From: Limnohabitans sp. INBF002
Lineage (GTDB): Bacteria; Pseudomonadota; Gammaproteobacteria; Burkholderiales; Burkholderiaceae_C
Direction of reading: 5' to 3'
DNA: 64,000 bases
Assembly (NCBI RefSeq): GCF_027924905.1
Contig: NZ_AP027055.1
Coordinates: forward strand, 992,001 to 1,056,000
The position numbers and the translations under genes were made by a program. The notes beneath the pieces are model-generated. The model was not told where the DNA came from, searched no databases, and worked only from the letters and a program-made list of their open reading frames with translations. This document shows positions 61,407-64,000 of the stretch, in pieces; the first letter of the stretch is position 1; every line of letters begins with the position of its first letter.

Positions 61407-62531
61407 TTAGCGTTTTTGGGCCACAAAACCTAGCAAAGTGGTGGTGAGGTCGCTTTGACTTTGTAAACGGTGCTGCGTTCGGTTGCTCCAATCATGCCAA
61501 TCCTCAAGGATGGCGCGGGATAGCGTCGGAAGTGGGCCGGTTTCCACACCATTCCAAACCGCATGAAATTTCCTCAAAAGTAGTGGCATGTCGAGCGCGG
61601 CTTCGAAGGCATGTAGCTTGTCATGGTGGGCTAAATCGTCTTGAGGGTAGATGTGCCACACCAACGGCTGGCCCGCCCAAAGGGCGCGTACCAGTGAGTC
61701 TTCGCCACGGACGAAATTCAGGTCACAGGCCCACAGCAGGTGGTCAAAGTCGGTTTGGCTGAAATAGGGCAGTTGGCTGATCTGCAACTGATCTGTGCCT
61801 GTAGTGGGCATGTTCAGCGCTTGTGTGGCTGCCGTCACCGCTGCACTGGGGCGGCCTTGGGCCACCAGTAGGCGCGTGGGTTCATCGGTTTGGCTTAGTT
61901 GATTGAGCAGCGATGGCAAGGCGGCTGGTTCGTAGCAGAAGAGGCTGATGAGGCGTTCGTTGCTTGCTATCGGCGTGTCCAGCGGCAGGGCGTTGAGCCA
62001 TTCCGTGCGGTCAAACGCGGCTTGGCGTGCGGCTAAGTTTGGCTCGCGCAGCAAGCCGCCCGTGTCTGGCGTGAAGCCCGGAAAGAAAAACCATTTGGTC
62101 ATGCCGCGTGCAGGGCCGCTCATCACGGGCGAGGCTAAGCCGTGCGAGCGCGCCACATAGCGCTCGGCGCTGAGGTATTCGAGGTTGATCCACACGGACG
62201 GCGGGCCTTGGACCATGAGGGTTTGAAACGCTTCCGGCAGTTCGCAGCCAAAGGCTTCGATCACCACATTGCCCACTTGGAATGCGGCATCTTGAGCCAA
62301 GGCTTGAAGCGCTGCCTCCGTCGGCCAAGCGCGCACCTCAACGCCCGCACAACCTTGCGGCGCCATCCATACCAAGGCAGAGGCGTCGTCGACCCACAAG
62401 CGCACGGCGTGACCGCGCTGCGCCAAGTCAGCGCACAGCCGCCAGCACACGCCGAGGTCACCGTGGTTGTCGATGACGCGACAAAAAATATCCCAGTGCA
62501 GAACGGGTAATGAAGAGGTGTCTGGTTTCAC
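61407..62531 (-). CDS. earP: EF-P arginine rhamnosyltransferase EarP
   Basis: A 374-residue GT-B glycosyltransferase that transfers rhamnose from dTDP-rhamnose to Arg32 of EF-P. The N-terminus [20 protein letters not shown] holds the conserved Asp residues; ISLFCYEP and [20 protein letters not shown] followed by WHIYPQDD near the C-terminus form the donor-nucleotide site. It precedes efp by 73 bp, the usual earP-efp order. It is divergent from uvrC with only 25 bp between starts. Confidence 0.95.
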   Translation of the reverse strand: MKPDTSSLPVLHWDIFCRVIDNHGDLGVCWRLCADLAQRGHAVRLWVDDASALVWMAPQGCAGVEVRAWPTEAALQALAQDAAFQVGNVVIEAFGCELPEAFQTLMVQGPPSVWINLEYLSAERYVARSHGLASPVMSGPARGMTKWFFFPGFTPDTGGLLREPNLAARQAAFDRTEWLNALPLDTPIASNERLISLFCYEPAALPSLLNQLSQTDEPTRLLVAQGRPSAAVTAATQALNMPTTGTDQLQISQLPYFSQTDFDHLLWACDLNFVRGEDSLVRALWAGQPLVWHIYPQDDLAHHDKLHAFEAALDMPLLLRKFHAVWNGVETGPLPTLSRAILEDWHDWSNRTQHRLQSQSDLTTTLLGFVAQKR

Positions 62532-62556
62532 GCCTCAGATTGTCCACAATACAGAC

Positions 62557-64000
62557 ATGTCCAAAACTTCTTCAGACGCTACGCCAGAAAACACGGCTCC
62601 GCGCCACCCGCCCGAGCTGTTAGAGCTGGTGGCCAGCTTGCCTGCGTTGCCCGGCGTGTACCGCTACTTTGATGCGCAAGAGCAGGTGCTGTACGTGGGC
62701 AAGGCCATCAACCTGAAGAAGCGGGTGTCTAGCTATTTCCAAAAGGACCACGGCGGCACACGCATTGGCCACATGGTCAGCAAGATTGTGCGCATGGAAA
62801 CCACGGTGGTCCGCTCTGAGGCCGAGGCCTTGCTGCTGGAAAACAACCTCATCAAAACGCTCAAGCCCAAGTACAACATCTTGTTTCGCGATGACAAGAG
62901 CTACCCGTATTTGAAAATGACGCGCGGCGTGCCAGTGAAAATCAATGACGCTGCAAAACCGGCTGCATCGCCAGTCGGTTTGTCCAGCCCCGACATGGCC
63001 AACTCCAACACGGGCAATCACCTGAGCGTGAACCCCCAACAAGTGCCTCGCGTCGTGTATTACCGCGGCGCCGTGGACAAACGCCACGACTACTTTGGCC
63101 CATACCCCAGCGTGTGGGCGGTGCGCGAAGCCATTCAGCTGTTGCAAAAAGTGTTTCGCTTGCGCACCTGCGAAGACACGGTGTTCAACAACCGCACGCG
63201 CCCCTGTTTGCTATTTCAAATCAAGCGTTGCTCGGGGCCATGTGTGGGCCTCATTTCTGTGCCTGATTACCAGCGCGATGTGGACAGCGCCATGCGCTTG
63301 CTGCGCGGTGAAACCCAAGAGGTGATGGGCAGCATCGAAGCGCGCATGATGGCGCACGCTGAGAAGCTGGAGTTTGAACAAGCTGCCGAACTGCGCAACC
63401 AAATGAGCGCGCTCTCCAAAGTGCTGCACCAACAAGCGGTGGACACCGTGGGCGACCAAGACGTGGACATCCTCGCCGTCAAAGTGCAGGGTGGCAAAGC
63501 CTGTGTCAACTTGGCCATGGTACGCGGTGGCCGCCATTTGGGCGACCGACCTTACTTTCCTGTGCATGTGGACGATGCTGAGCCTGCAGAAGTGTTGGAA
63601 GCGTTTTTGAGCCAGCATTACTTGGATGTGCCTGTGCCGCCCGCACTCATCACCAGCCATGCGGTGGACAAAGAGCTGCTGCAAGCGTTGACCGAACAAA
63701 CGGGCGTCAAGATCACCGCCGTGCACAACCCGCGTGAGCAACGCCGCGTGTGGCTAGAAATGGCGCAACAAAACGCGGACATTCAACTGGCCCGCTTGTT
63801 GGCTGAAGAAGGTTCGCAACAAGCGCGCACGCGTGCGTTGGTGGACGCGCTGGATTTAGCGCCCGAAGATTTAGAGCAGTTCCGCGTGGAGTGCTTTGAC
63901 ATTTCGCACACCTCGGGCGAGTCCACCCAAGCCTCGTGCGTGGTGTTCCATCACCACAAAATGCAAAGCGCGGAATACCGCCGCTACAACATCGACGGCA
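62557..64000 (+). CDS. uvrC: Excinuclease ABC subunit C, 3' end outside the window
   Basis: The first 481 codons of UvrC are visible and open to the window edge. A GIY-YIG nuclease domain comes first ([30 protein letters not shown]), then [15 protein letters not shown], the Cys-containing [17 protein letters not shown], the UvrB-binding UVR motif (about [14 protein letters not shown]), and the start of the second nuclease domain ([20 protein letters not shown]). About 35 residues rich in Ala/Ser/Asn/Pro are inserted after MTRGV (about 129-166) where E. coli has a short loop. It makes both incisions in nucleotide excision repair. Confidence 0.96.
   Translation, partial: MSKTSSDATPENTAPRHPPELLELVASLPALPGVYRYFDAQEQVLYVGKAINLKKRVSSYFQKDHGGTRIGHMVSKIVRMETTVVRSEAEALLLENNLIKTLKPKYNILFRDDKSYPYLKMTRGVPVKINDAAKPAASPVGLSSPDMANSNTGNHLSVNPQQVPRVVYYRGAVDKRHDYFGPYPSVWAVREAIQLLQKVFRLRTCEDTVFNNRTRPCLLFQIKRCSGPCVGLISVPDYQRDVDSAMRLLRGETQEVMGSIEARMMAHAEKLEFEQAAELRNQMSALSKVLHQQAVDTVGDQDVDILAVKVQGGKACVNLAMVRGGRHLGDRPYFPVHVDDAEPAEVLEAFLSQHYLDVPVPPALITSHAVDKELLQALTEQTGVKITAVHNPREQRRVWLEMAQQNADIQLARLLAEEGSQQARTRALVDALDLAPEDLEQFRVECFDISHTSGESTQASCVVFHHHKMQSAEYRRYNIDG

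Overview
The window looks like a chromosomal segment of a betaproteobacterium of the Comamonadaceae (Limnohabitans/Rhodoferax/Comamonas-like). The reasons are the protocatechuate 4,5-cleavage operon in Comamonas pmd order, several orphan Bug-type solute receptors, a long Lys/Ala/Pro-rich sigma-70 N-terminus, dnaG upstream of rpoD, an EarP/EF-P pair, and moderately high GC. No rRNA, tRNA, CRISPR array, insertion sequence or phage gene was seen, and no stretch over about 300 bases lacks a gene.

Left part (1-13,650): a LysR regulator faces an RraA-type aldolase plus a Bug receptor. A TPR/glycine-zipper membrane protein follows. Then comes a LysR-flanked operon for protocatechuate meta-cleavage: ModA-like protein, pmdE, pmdF, two Bug receptors, pmdD, pmdA, pmdB, pmdC. 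An orphan TRAP solute receptor ends this part on the opposite strand.

Middle (13,700-35,600): three IclR regulators sit beside unusual operators. One unit combines two KstD-like flavoprotein dehydrogenases (one joined in frame to a NIPSNAP-type domain), a shikimate-dehydrogenase-like enzyme and a TIM-barrel protein; it may aromatise alicyclic acids. Next is a LivKHMGF-type ABC importer preceded by two PcaR-like boxes 21 bp apart, followed by two Gfo/Idh/MocA oxidoreductases. A LysR-linked operon of unknown pathway encodes a ketopantoate-reductase-like protein, a VOC protein, a MaoC hydratase, a CaiB/BaiF CoA-transferase, an AroE homologue and a TIM-barrel protein. A TetR gene closes this part.

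Quinate/shikimate region (35,600-44,950): TRAP transporter (dctQMP), type II dehydroquinate dehydratase, AroE-like dehydrogenase, an HPPD-like protein without two iron ligands, a 3-dehydroshikimate dehydratase, an aldo/keto reductase, and a second LigA/LigB-type dioxygenase pair under a divergent LysR. Together with the pmd operon this gives an inferred complete route: quinate or shikimate to 3-dehydroshikimate, to protocatechuate, to 4-oxalomesaconate, to pyruvate plus oxaloacetate.

Right part (45,000-64,000): mostly housekeeping genes, namely rpoD, dnaG, an SDR dehydrogenase, a patatin-like lipoprotein, a phasin, an HDAC-family deacetylase, a nitroreductase, pncB, a cation/proton antiporter, a D-2-hydroxyacid dehydrogenase, rmuC, an MFS permease, a LOG-family protein, efp, earP and the 5' part of uvrC, which runs off the window.
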